Below are positions 31,097 to 38,812 of a DNA stretch of 64,000 nucleotides, in pieces. The notes under the pieces were generated by a model, which was given only the letters and a program-made list of their open reading frames with translations, made no database searches and was not told the DNA's origin. The DNA lies in NCBI GenBank assembly GCA_963843465.1, contig CAWJKP010000001.1, positions 1,240,001 to 1,304,000 of the forward strand. Direction: 5' to 3'. Made by a program: the position numbers and the translations under genes. This DNA comes from CAWJKP01 sp963843465 (GTDB taxonomy: Bacteria > Planctomycetota > Planctomycetia > Pirellulales > Thermoguttaceae). Every line of letters starts with the position of its first letter. Positions within the stretch are counted from its first letter, which is position 1.

Positions 31097-31192
31097 GTGA
31101 ACGGTTACCTTTCCTTGCCATCGCTTTCACGTGCTATCGTTTCGTGCAAGCCGATGTTATCATGAGAGCTTCACCAAGGCACAGGAGCAATC

Positions 31193-33175
31193 ATGATCGA
31201 CCATCGGTTCCGCACCATTCTGCGACTCGTGTCAGCCGTCTGCGCTAGCATTCCTTTCCAGGTCCGGGCGGACATTGCGCCGGCGACGCTCTTTGCGGAT
31301 CACATGGTTCTCCAGCGGGACATGCCTGTCCCCGTCTGGGGCCACGCCAAGGCGGGAGAAGCGGTGACGGTCACTTTTGCTGGGCAGACGCAGAAGACCG
31401 TAGCGGGCGCGGACGGCAAGTGGCAGGTAAGACTGGATGCGATGAAGGCCAACGCGACGCCGTCTGCGATGACCATCAGGGGAACGAATTCGATCACGAT
31501 CACGGACGTGCTGGTCGGCGAGGTCTGGCTGGGCTCGGGCCAGTCGAACATGACGATGCGTTTTCGCCCCGAGGTGAACCCCGACGAGTTTGCCAAGTCG
31601 GACCAGCCTGCGATCCGCACGGCGAACGTCGGTCCAGCGGCAACGTCGGAGCCGCAGGATTCGGTTGCGGTGAAGTGGTCGGTCTGTTCACCACGTACGA
31701 TCGCCAAGGATTTCTCTGCGGTGGGATATTTCTTTGCCAAGCGGTTGCACGATGAGTTGCATGTGCCGGTGGCGATCCTGCACAGTTCCTGGGAAGGCAC
31801 TCCGATCGAACCGTGGATTAGTCGCGAGGCGCTGCTGGCAGAACCGCTGCTCAAGGGGTTTGCGCGAGATCGCATCGAGGAACTGGTCCGTCGGCCGGCG
31901 GATGACAAGGCGTTCCCACCGAAGATTCAGGCGTGGGAGGTAAAATACCACTCCGCAGACACCAGCACCAAGGGCGCCGATGAGGGCTGGGGAAAGCCCG
32001 AGTACGATGCGTCAGCGTGGAAAAGAGTCACGATCCCCACGGATTTCCGCGCTGCGGGACTGCCGCATGGCGGCATCGTATGGTTTCGCAAGGAAGTGGA
32101 TGTTCCCGCGTCGGCGGCGGGCAGGGCGTTCGAGCTCAACCCGGGTTTCACGGTCGATGTCGTCTCGGCGTTCTGGAATGGCATGCCGTTGAAGGAAGTG
32201 TGGTACCATCCCAAGTATTATCCCCATGGACAGGGGTTCGCAGTGCCGGGGGAATTGGTCAAGGCAGGAAGGAACGTGGTGTCGGTGCGCATCTTCGGGC
32301 ACACGGAGGGGCATCTCTGGTGTACGGGCAAGGAGATGCGGATCCCGGGGATTGATCGGGACCCCAAGCCCAATGCGTGGCAGGTGAAGGTCGAGGTGCG
32401 GTTTCCCGATGTGACCGCGGAATCGCTGGCGGCGTTGCCGAAAGTGCCCAGCGCCGAGCCGCAGAGCACAGTGAGCTGTCTTTTCAACGGCCAAATTCGT
32501 CCGCTCATTCCGCTGGCCATTCGCGGCGCCATTTGGTACCAAGGCGAGTCGAGCTGGGACCGCTCGAAGTACTATGCGGCGACGCTGACGACGTTGATCG
32601 GGGATTGGCGCGCGCGGTGGGGCGAAGGCGATTTCCCCTTCTATATCGTTCAACTGGCGAACATCGGTCGTCCGCCGCAGGATCCCGAGGAAGGCGCTTG
32701 GGCAAGAGTGCGCGAGGCGCAATTGCAAGTTTCCCGAGCTGTACCGCACACGGGACTGGCTGTGGCCATCAATATCGGCGAATCGCAGGATATTCATCCG
32801 CGGAACAAGCGGGCGACCGGCAATCGACTGGCCCTGCTTGCCCTGGCGAAAACGTACGGAATCACCGTCGAATCGTCGGGCCCGATTTACGAATCAATGC
32901 GGGTCGAGGGGAACAATATCCGCGTGAAGTTCTCATCGCTGGCCGGCGGACTCGTGGCGAAGGATGGCGAGTTGAAACAATTTGCCATCGCGGGCCCGGA
33001 TAAGAACTTCGTTTGGGCCCAGGCGAGGATCGAAGGAGACGATGTCGTGGTCTGGAGCACGAAGGCGCCGAAGCCGGTGGCGGTTCGGTACGCGTGGGCT
33101 CAGAACCCGCAGGGATGCAATCTTTACAACAAGGCCGGGTTGCCTGCGTCGCCGTTTCGAACCGATGACTGGTAG
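31193..33175 (+). CDS. Exported sialate O-acetylesterase (SASA) family protein
   Basis: An intact 660-residue protein starting MIDHRFRTILRLVSAVCASI behind AGGAGC. It has a signal peptide and then the N-terminal beta-domain APATLFADHMVLQRDMPVPV. The esterase site EVWLGSGQSNM carries the catalytic Ser (GQSNM, about residue 121). A galactose-binding insert (about 250-380) is followed by the second catalytic half with IPLAIRGAIWYQGESSWDRS and IGESQDIHPRNKRATGNRLA (Asp-His pair). The product removes O-acetyl groups from sugars, not necessarily sialic acid in this phylum. The 5'-truncated paralogue immediately upstream shows a tandem duplication. Confidence 0.88.
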   Translation: MIDHRFRTILRLVSAVCASIPFQVRADIAPATLFADHMVLQRDMPVPVWGHAKAGEAVTVTFAGQTQKTVAGADGKWQVRLDAMKANATPSAMTIRGTNSITITDVLVGEVWLGSGQSNMTMRFRPEVNPDEFAKSDQPAIRTANVGPAATSEPQDSVAVKWSVCSPRTIAKDFSAVGYFFAKRLHDELHVPVAILHSSWEGTPIEPWISREALLAEPLLKGFARDRIEELVRRPADDKAFPPKIQAWEVKYHSADTSTKGADEGWGKPEYDASAWKRVTIPTDFRAAGLPHGGIVWFRKEVDVPASAAGRAFELNPGFTVDVVSAFWNGMPLKEVWYHPKYYPHGQGFAVPGELVKAGRNVVSVRIFGHTEGHLWCTGKEMRIPGIDRDPKPNAWQVKVEVRFPDVTAESLAALPKVPSAEPQSTVSCLFNGQIRPLIPLAIRGAIWYQGESSWDRSKYYAATLTTLIGDWRARWGEGDFPFYIVQLANIGRPPQDPEEGAWARVREAQLQVSRAVPHTGLAVAINIGESQDIHPRNKRATGNRLALLALAKTYGITVESSGPIYESMRVEGNNIRVKFSSLAGGLVAKDGELKQFAIAGPDKNFVWAQARIEGDDVVVWSTKAPKPVAVRYAWAQNPQGCNLYNKAGLPASPFRTDDW

Positions 33176-33181
33176 ATTGCC

Positions 33182-33665
33182 ATGATCACATTACGCTGGC
33201 TGAAAAGATGTTATTGGATCCCGGCCGTCCTCGGCGGATTGCTGGGCCCCGTATCGAGTCCGGCCGATGCCGTCCGCGACGTACAACCCCGCGTCTTCTG
33301 GGCCTCCTCCCCGGTCCGCCCCGACGAAACCGTCCTGGTGCAGGGGAGCGACTTCGGCCCCAAGACAATCGTCGAAATGGCCAGGCTGGACGACGAGATG
33401 ATGGAAACGCCGACAGAGAACGCCACTGCCCAGATCAAGCATTGGACCAGCGTGCCCGTGATCCAGGCAAGCGATGAGTCGTTGAAGTTTGCCGTACCGA
33501 TGGGTTGGGATCGGGGTGTTTTCGCATGCCGCATCAAGCAGGGGGCGTTCGCTTTGCGAGCCGATCTTGCTCAACGCGCCCGATCCCTGGTGGGTGCAGG
33601 GTGACGAGGGGGATGCGGCGACGCCCGGCGGTTGGCTGCGCGTGTTGGGTAAGCAGGCTCCGTAT
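33182..33665 (+). pseudogene. N-terminal fragment of an exported beta-helix-type protein
   Basis: The start MITLRWLKRCYWIPAVLGGL is a signal peptide. Residues RVFWASSPVRPDETVLVQGS lead an IPT-like domain. After a one-base shift near 33545 the second frame reads NAPDPWWVQGDEGDAATPGG, then WLRVLGK, which resembles a motif of planctomycete pectate-lyase-like proteins. The gene is cut at about 33665 by the IS remnant that follows. It begins six bases after the acetylesterase stop, so it was cotranscribed. Confidence 0.5.
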
Positions 33666-33679
33666 TCCTGCCGGAACGT

Positions 33680-34340
33680 CCTGGAGCGTAACGACACCAG
33701 GAGTCTTCAGGTACATTCCATCTGCACCGTTTGGATGAAGCGTTCCACCACGACTATACTGCCATGTTGGCCCACTGCCCCAAACCTCGGGCGGATCCCT
33801 TTGCGATGACGACACCAATCCTTGAAGCCCCGGTACGAGAACTGCTTGCCCTGGTCGCAGATCAGGTACTTGGGCTTGGCCTGGGTCTGATGCATGACGC
33901 ATCACCAGGAAGGCGCGTACGTCCCGGGAATCGGGATCCTTCTTGAACACGGCGAAGCCCATCGCGAGGCGGGAAAAGTCGATCACCACGGCCACCCAGT
34001 ATCGCATGAAAGACATGCCCACTGAGTAACCCCGACCCCGCTACGTCTGCGTGAGCGGTTGTTCCCGCCTGGGGTCCCTGTCGGCACAGCATCTGATGGT
34101 TTGGGAACCCAGCCCGCCCTCCGATCTCTGCGGGGCTGCCGATCCTTCGCTGCCACGGTCCATCCCTCGCCCTCGTTCTCAAGCGCGCTTGCACGGTAAG
34201 TTCGCCGCTTCCGGCGGCATCCGGTCCACGCCTTGCCCGAGTCGCGGCGAGCATCACGGCCGTGGCGTCCAGGGACGGCGGCGGCTCAAGCCTCCGCATG
34301 ATGGACCGATGCCGACGCCATGGCGGAACCCGCAGCATCG
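33680..34340 (-). pseudogene. Integrase-core transposase remnant, several frameshifts
   Basis: Pieces in different minus-strand frames read WVAVVIDFSRLAMGFAVFKK, TQAKPKYLICDQGKQFSYRG, then FGAVGQHGSIVVVERFIQTV. These are the three catalytic blocks of an rve-type integrase transposase. Upstream pieces (34340 to 34020) are too decayed to align by eye. It interrupts the beta-helix-type gene. Confidence 0.6.
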
Positions 34341-34794
34341 CCTATACGTGGCAAGCACTTCTGTCAATCCCCCGTTAACTCCGCGTCTTCTACGGCGTGC
34401 CGAGCCGGGTAACCCTACGCAATCAGTCCGCCGTAGCCACTTGCCAAGCCCTCACCACGGCCCACAACTGGCCCGAAATCGCGGCCCTTTCCAAGCCCGG
34501 CGCCAGTACGGCCACTTGATCGCTCAGGCGTCACGCGAGGAGTTGGAGAAGGCTCTCCAGGCCGCTGTCGAGGCCACGGATTGGTTGCGGGTCTCCCAGC
34601 TCTCTGTCGAACTGAGCAGCCGGTCCGGCTGACGGCTGCGACAGCCAAAGGCGTTGACGTTCAATCACGTCTGCGTGGAAGCCGCGCTGGTGTTTTGGGG
34701 GTCGTTACTGTGAAATCCTCTGAAATTCTTGAGCGGTGGACAAACTCGCTTTTTCAAGAAACGCATAAAGCATTACACAGTAAAGCTTTATGAA
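34341..34794. other. Host flank left of the island, no clear gene
   Basis: The only protein-like piece is plus-strand REELEKALQAAVEATDWLRV and SQLSVELSSRSG ending at 34632, possibly the end of a small helical protein. Otherwise nothing is recognised before the att repeat. Confidence 0.3.
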
Positions 34795-35038
34795 GCACCC
34801 CCTGGGGGAGTCGAACCCCCGTTCTCGGACTGAGAACCAGGAGTCTACGTGCCATAAAGGTCAACGCCACAACGCCTTGCAGAGCGACGAAAACATCGCG
34901 GGGGCAGAACAAGGGGCAGTTACAGGAAACCCCCTGCCTCAAGACCCCGCGTTGGAGACGGTGATCCAGGCTTGGCCAAGCCTCCCTGAACCGCTTCGGG
35001 CAGGCATCCTGGCAATGGTACGCGGTGCGGCCCAATAG
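34790..35038 (+). CDS. Detached 3' end of the island integrase gene
   Basis: The frame runs through the att core as HPLGESNPRSRTEN, exactly as the integrase does at the other end. It continues with GAVTGNPLPQDPALETVIQA and WPSLPEPLRAGILAMVRGAA to a stop at 35038. The last part is a helix that looks like the usual C-terminal tail of planctomycete tyrosine integrases. In the excised circle the integrase (54946 onward) would read through attP into these 66 codons, giving about 615 residues. In the integrated state this piece has no promoter of its own that I can see. Confidence 0.7.
   Translation: MKHPLGESNPRSRTENQESTCHKGQRHNALQSDENIAGAEQGAVTGNPLPQDPALETVIQAWPSLPEPLRAGILAMVRGAAQ
34795..34836. 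repeat. attL, 42-bp core
   Basis: Identical to 56550-56591. It begins GCACCCCCTGGGGGAGTCGA and ends GGACTGAGAA. It is the complement of the 3' half of tRNA-Glu, without the 5' half, so it is not a functional tRNA. Confidence 0.92.
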
Positions 35039-35210
35039 GACAACAGTCACTCCTCGCGGGCAACGGCCGGAAGATTGGCCACTAAAGGACATCGAGGGAG
35101 ATGATGTTCCCCCGGCCGACACGAGGCGCAAGGCAGGGAGGCTGGCGACCAGGTAATAGATCGAGGCGGCTTTCGCCACTCAGCGTCGTGGACCCTGGCG
35201 ACTTCCGGAA

Positions 35211-35612
35211 TCAAGTCGTGGGAGTGCTGGCCTCCAGCACGCTGTAGATCGTGGGCCGGGACAAGCCCGTGGCCCTGGCAATGACGGCGACCTTCTGGCC
35301 CTGGCCCTTCAGGCGCTGGATGCTCTGCACCTGCTCCCGCGTCACCTTGATGCGGCGCCCCTTGGCCGAACCTCCCCAACGCTTTCCCGCGGCACGCGCT
35401 GCCGACTGGCCAGCAAGGACGCGTTCGGACCGGACCTCGTTCTCGTAGGCCGCCGCGCTGGCCAGCACGTTGGCCATCAGACGGCCCGCGGGCGTCGATA
35501 GGTCCAAACCGTCCTTGAGCGACACCAGGCCCACGCCGCGAGCCTGAAGGGCATCAAACAGGGCCGTCAGGCCCGAGGCGGTGCGGCCGAGCCGGTCCAG
35601 ACGCCAGACCAC
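35211..35612 (-). pseudogene. Serine resolvase lacking its catalytic N-terminus
   Basis: It starts at GTG 35612 (VVWRLDRLGRTASGLTALFD) and continues through helix E (LMANVLASAAAYENEVRSER) to a DNA-binding HTH with VAVIARATGLSRPTIYSVLE. The RLDRLGR arginines are present. The first ~60 residues with the catalytic Ser (YxRVST) are missing, because the upstream sequence is the end of the ATPase gene. The GTG overlaps the ATPase stop (TAGTG), so it may still be translated as a DNA-binding fragment. It cannot recombine alone. Confidence 0.75.
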
Positions 35613-36253
35613 TATTCGAGCATATCGCCCGCTTCCACGGACTGGAGCATGGCGCGGAGATTGTTGCGGTGGGTCTTGGCGAGCTTCACGTACTCGTCGA
35701 GCGGGCGCCCGTCGAGCCTCTCAGCTTCGGCGATCACCTTGGCACGCTGGGCGAAGACCTCGGCCAAGCCGCGGCGGGAGAGGTCAAGTCGCGTGCAACG
35801 ACTCAGGAGTGGGTGGGCGTCGTCCATGTCCTCGAACAGCTTCTCCTGGCCTTCGGCCGTTGTCGTGAAGACCCAGACGAGGTGCGGCGGAATCGGCTCG
35901 AACATGCACAGGAGCCGGCGGACGATGGCGGCCCGCAGCCCGTGGGCCTCATTGATGATGAAGGCCCGGCCGCCGCGCTGGCCCAGGCATCGGGACCATT
36001 GATTGCGGTCGATCTCGCGGAGACGCTCGGCCGTCAGGTCGCCGGAGTCCATCTCTTCTATGTTCATTTCGTCGGCCACTTCCGCGCCGATCAGTCGAGC
36101 GATGGTCGTCTTGCCCGTGCCACTCTGGCCACTGATCCACAACGCGCGACCGGCCAAGCCGCGGCTGCGAAGTGCCTCGATCCGGGCGATCACCTTGTCT
36201 TGGCCGACCACATCGGACCACTTCCGCGGCCGGTACTGCTCGTGAAGCTGCAT
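35612..36253 (-). CDS. Clamp-loader-like AAA+ ATPase
   Basis: A 213-residue protein starting MQLHEQYRPRKWSDVVGQDK (ATG 36253, AAAGGG upstream). It has the opening 'YRPxxWxDVVGQ' of RFC/DnaX-type clamp loaders and Walker A SGQSGTGKTTIARLIGAE (about residues 31-48). The Walker B-like GGRAFIINEAHGL has Asn in place of the usual first acidic residue. A sensor-1-like VWVFTTTAEGQEKLF and the short helical lid HRNNLRAMLQSVEAGDMLE follow. It probably loads a factor for island replication or repair. It is transcribed leftward from the operator region at 36312-36381. Confidence 0.7.
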   Translation of the reverse strand: MQLHEQYRPRKWSDVVGQDKVIARIEALRSRGLAGRALWISGQSGTGKTTIARLIGAEVADEMNIEEMDSGDLTAERLREIDRNQWSRCLGQRGGRAFIINEAHGLRAAIVRRLLCMFEPIPPHLVWVFTTTAEGQEKLFEDMDDAHPLLSRCTRLDLSRRGLAEVFAQRAKVIAEAERLDGRPLDEYVKLAKTHRNNLRAMLQSVEAGDMLE

Positions 36254-36311
36254 GGCTGTTTTCCCTTTGTTTGGGGCTCGTTTTCCGGTCCTTTGGCTGG
36301 TGTTCTCGTCT

Positions 36312-36381
36312 ATTATCTGGCAAGTGCCATATATGTCAAGAGGTCTGCTTGACGGAATCTGGTTTTTGCCATATCTTGGCA
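36312..36381. promoter_or_regulatory. Divergent promoters with two inverted-repeat operators
   Basis: Leftward: TTGACA (complement of 36334-36339), 16 bases, GATAAT (complement of 36312-36317), driving the ATPase gene. Rightward: TTGACG (36349-36354), 17 bases, TATCTT (36372-36377), driving the HTH gene at 36413. TGGCA-AG-TGCCA (36318-36329) sits in the leftward spacer and TGCCA-TATCT-TGGCA (36367-36381) overlaps the rightward -10. The shared TGGCA half-site in both promoters suggests one repressor, probably the HTH protein itself. Confidence 0.65.
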
Positions 36382-36412
36382 GTGACAGATACACCATGAA
36401 CGGAGGGCGAAC

Positions 36413-36631
36413 ATGACGATCAGCAGTCAACTTCGAGCCGCGATCAAGGCTACGGACGCTACTCTCTACCGAATTGCCAAGGATGCCGAAGTGGATTGGG
36501 GCACCTTGAAGCGCTTCGTAGACGGCACGCGCCCGAACATTCGCATCGACACGGTGGACAAGCTGTGCGAGCAACTCGGGCTAGAACTGCAACTGAGGAA
36601 GAAGCCTCGGGGCACAAAGCAGTCGAGATGA
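36413..36631 (+). CDS. Small HTH (XRE-like) regulator
   Basis: A 72-residue protein behind GGAGGG. The HTH spans SSQLRAAIKATDATLYRIAK and DAEVDWGTLKRFVDGTRP, and the tail IDTVDKLCEQLGLELQLRKK is close to that of the regulator at 54714. It probably represses the divergent promoter upstream of it. Confidence 0.75.
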   Translation: MTISSQLRAAIKATDATLYRIAKDAEVDWGTLKRFVDGTRPNIRIDTVDKLCEQLGLELQLRKKPRGTKQSR

Positions 36632-36924
36632 CCATCAGGGGCCCCAAGTCCGGCCAGGATGTTTCCGCGCCCCCGGCCTCGCGGTTTTTGGGTCCTTGCT
36701 ACCTTCGGGAGAGTGCGTTAAGAAAAAAACGAGGTTCACAATGGGTAATGGTTTCGATCCCATGCCCAGTGCCATGTATCTGGTCGGACCAGTACCCAGC
36801 GGTCAAGCGAATCAACGTGGGCTGTGTGACCTCAGCCGTCGAGGTCGCCGTCGAAAATCGGCAACCCGGGCGTCACTGTAGGCCTGCTGTCCAGTGAATC
36901 ATCACGGGTGGCTGCAACGTCTCG
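36632..36924. other. No feature recognised
   Basis: The 290 bases between the HTH gene and the convergent gene show no credible frame. AAAAAAAC at 36721-36728 is the only notable run. Confidence 0.4.
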
Positions 36925-37236
36925 TCAGAAGACACCCTGTCGCCTCTGATCTATGAACACCCTGAGCTTTGGTGCGAACGCTTGCCATGCATCACGGGTG
37001 GCAGCCGCCACTTCTCCGGGCAGACGCACCATTATATGCGACTGGGACTCGATACGATGGATCTGTTCCAGTTCTCGAATCGGCTGGTCAAGATGAAGGA
37101 TTTTGAACATGCGAGCACACATTGCGAGATGACCAAGGTAGTGTGGCCGATTCTCGTGGTCCGTCTCGTGCTCCAGGGCATCGTGTATAACCTGTGTATA
37201 TTCCGCTAGCACAATGGTCAACTCATCTCTTGTCAT
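36925..37236 (-). CDS. Small hypothetical protein
   Basis: A 103-residue frame beginning MTRDELTIVLAEYTQVIHDA, mostly helical, with HLAMCARMFKILHLDQPIRE in the middle. It is the last of three same-strand genes (38089 to 36925) with short spacing, which favours a real operon. The family is not recognised. Confidence 0.45.
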   Translation of the reverse strand: MTRDELTIVLAEYTQVIHDALEHETDHENRPHYLGHLAMCARMFKILHLDQPIRELEQIHRIESQSHIMVRLPGEVAAATRDAWQAFAPKLRVFIDQRRQGVF

Positions 37237-37277
37237 GTCGTGACCTGCACTCCTGGTGAGCTTGCGAGGACTGCGTA

Positions 37278-37514
37278 TTACGGCTTACACGCCGCACACG
37301 GATTCTTCCCCGCCTGAACTGCCTCGTCCCTGGTCGCATACCGCACCAAGTTGTTCTCTGAAATCTTCCCCGCTGATGTGAAGTCTGCTTTGTGGAAAAC
37401 CTTGGAGTTGAGACCTGTCCGCTTGAGGTGGCTCTGGTGCTGGAATTGCGGCGGTCGGCGCAATATGTCAACCCACTTCGTACAAAACCGGAGGGAACGC
37501 CGAAGGATCGTCAT
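37278..37514 (-). CDS. Small protein with an Ada-like Cys-rich end
   Basis: A 78-residue frame whose ATG overlaps the upstream gene's stop (ATGA at 37511-37514). The second half, KVFHKADFTSAGKISENNLV and RYATRDEAVQAGKNPCAACK, follows the pattern of Ada-type zinc modules (xFHxxxC...RFxSxxEAxxAGxxPCxxCxP). The first cysteine position appears to hold Phe, so zinc binding is doubtful. The N-terminal 30 residues may be a leader or a wrong start. Confidence 0.5.
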   Translation of the reverse strand: MTILRRSLRFCTKWVDILRRPPQFQHQSHLKRTGLNSKVFHKADFTSAGKISENNLVRYATRDEAVQAGKNPCAACKP

Positions 37515-38089
37515 GCCGATTCCCCCGCGTTCGACTGAACCTGCTTCTCCAGCGTGGCTACTACGCGTTCCCGCCAGTGATCGAGAAATGCGGCAAAGTC
37601 ACTCCGTACCATAGCTTCACCGTCCTTTGTCCATCCATCGTACCGAGGATCATTCCCAAAGTCCGGCGGTAGTGGATACCCTTGCTCTCGAATCGTCTCA
37701 AGGTACGACTCGCCTAGAGCCTCGGCACAATCCAGATCGTTCATTGGCACACCGAATAAGTAGGTCGAGCACGGCTCACCAAGATTGCTCGCCAGCCACG
37801 CACCCGGATCAACGGTGCTATCCAAGTCCACGACCTGTCGCCCAGGCCAGTCACCAGGCCATGCCGACATCAATCGGTCGTCCAGCTCTTCCGCAAGCTC
37901 TTCACAGAACCAATCGTCGGCGTGCGGCAAACGGTAGTGTGGATCGAGGCTGCACCGGCGAGCAAGGGCTGAGAGCGCCATACGTAGCAGCTCGCCTTGC
38001 TCATCCGCGGTCATACACCGGAATAATCGCAGAAGCACTTCTTCATGCCGCAGCAGGTCGAACGGAACGGTTCTTTGTGGCATATTCAA
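37511..38089 (-). CDS. Acidic hypothetical protein
   Basis: A 192-residue frame, MNMPQRTVPFDLLRHEEVLL onward, acidic and Trp-rich (DDWFCEELAEELDDRLMSAW). There is a mid-section VDPGAWLASNLGEPCSTYLF and a C-terminal helix AFLDHWRERVVATLEKQVQS. It is first in a three-gene leftward operon. The family is not recognised, but base use and translational coupling to the next gene suggest it is real. Confidence 0.5.
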   Translation of the reverse strand: MNMPQRTVPFDLLRHEEVLLRLFRCMTADEQGELLRMALSALARRCSLDPHYRLPHADDWFCEELAEELDDRLMSAWPGDWPGRQVVDLDSTVDPGAWLASNLGEPCSTYLFGVPMNDLDCAEALGESYLETIREQGYPLPPDFGNDPRYDGWTKDGEAMVRSDFAAFLDHWRERVVATLEKQVQSNAGESA

Positions 38090-38812
38090 CTATTCCTCAC
38101 CATGATGCGTTCGACACCCTCATGCACAGTTCCCCGGAGATCGGCTTCGGGGGACAGCGTGTCTCGGAGGGCCGCGAGGGGAGCGGATGGAACACGGCCG
38201 GCGCAACGAAAAGGGGCGTCGAACCAAGGCCGCTCCCGCAACCCCGACCAAGGGGCGTGTAGAACAGCACATGGCCGACGCCCCTTGCGGGGCGCGGTCC
38301 ATGCACTGCATCTACACTTCAAGAGCCCGAAGGCTCAGGTTGGTCGTTTTGCGGGAAGCAGGTACATGACGCTCGCGCGTCGTCCAGGTTGTATTCGCCG
38401 TGCGTCAGCACGGTTGGCTCTGCCAGGCCGCGCGGTCGGCAGGTGGACTCCAACGAGTACGGGACGGTCTTGGGGCCTAAGCGGGCCCCCTATCGGACTA
38501 GCCTAGCACTTGGCCGATATCATGTCCACGGGGCTGCTGCGATTCTTGGGGCCGTACCGTCCAGGAGGTTCTCCGTGGCTTGCGGCCTGTTGGCCGCCTG
38601 ATGTGTATCCTGGTTGCCGTTTGCCGAGAATACTCGACAAAGCGGACAAGCCGTTCGAAAGCTGGCCTCGTCAGGCGAGGATCGGGACTTGTCCGTTTCT
38701 TGGGCGCCGCGGGACCTCTTCACCACCCTGGGGGTGCTAGCGGTTCTCCAGCGGATGTCCTATGATGGAGAATCAGCGGAATCCCCCCTCTTGGCAGCAG
38801 CGTGGGTCGAAG
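38090..38812. other. Noncoding stretch with two inverted repeats
   Basis: No gene is seen. An 11-base perfect inverted repeat AAGGGGCGTCG (38211-38221) and its complement (38276-38286) could form a long-loop hairpin. A second hairpin (38639-38650 with 38688-38699, arms AAAGCGGACAAG and CTTGTCCGTTTC) precedes the methylase. A related hairpin lies at 49895-49942. Confidence 0.5.

Noticed and set aside
34795..34836. Second tRNA-Glu gene
   Set aside because: Only the 3' half is present; the 5' acceptor and D arm are absent, as expected for an att scar.
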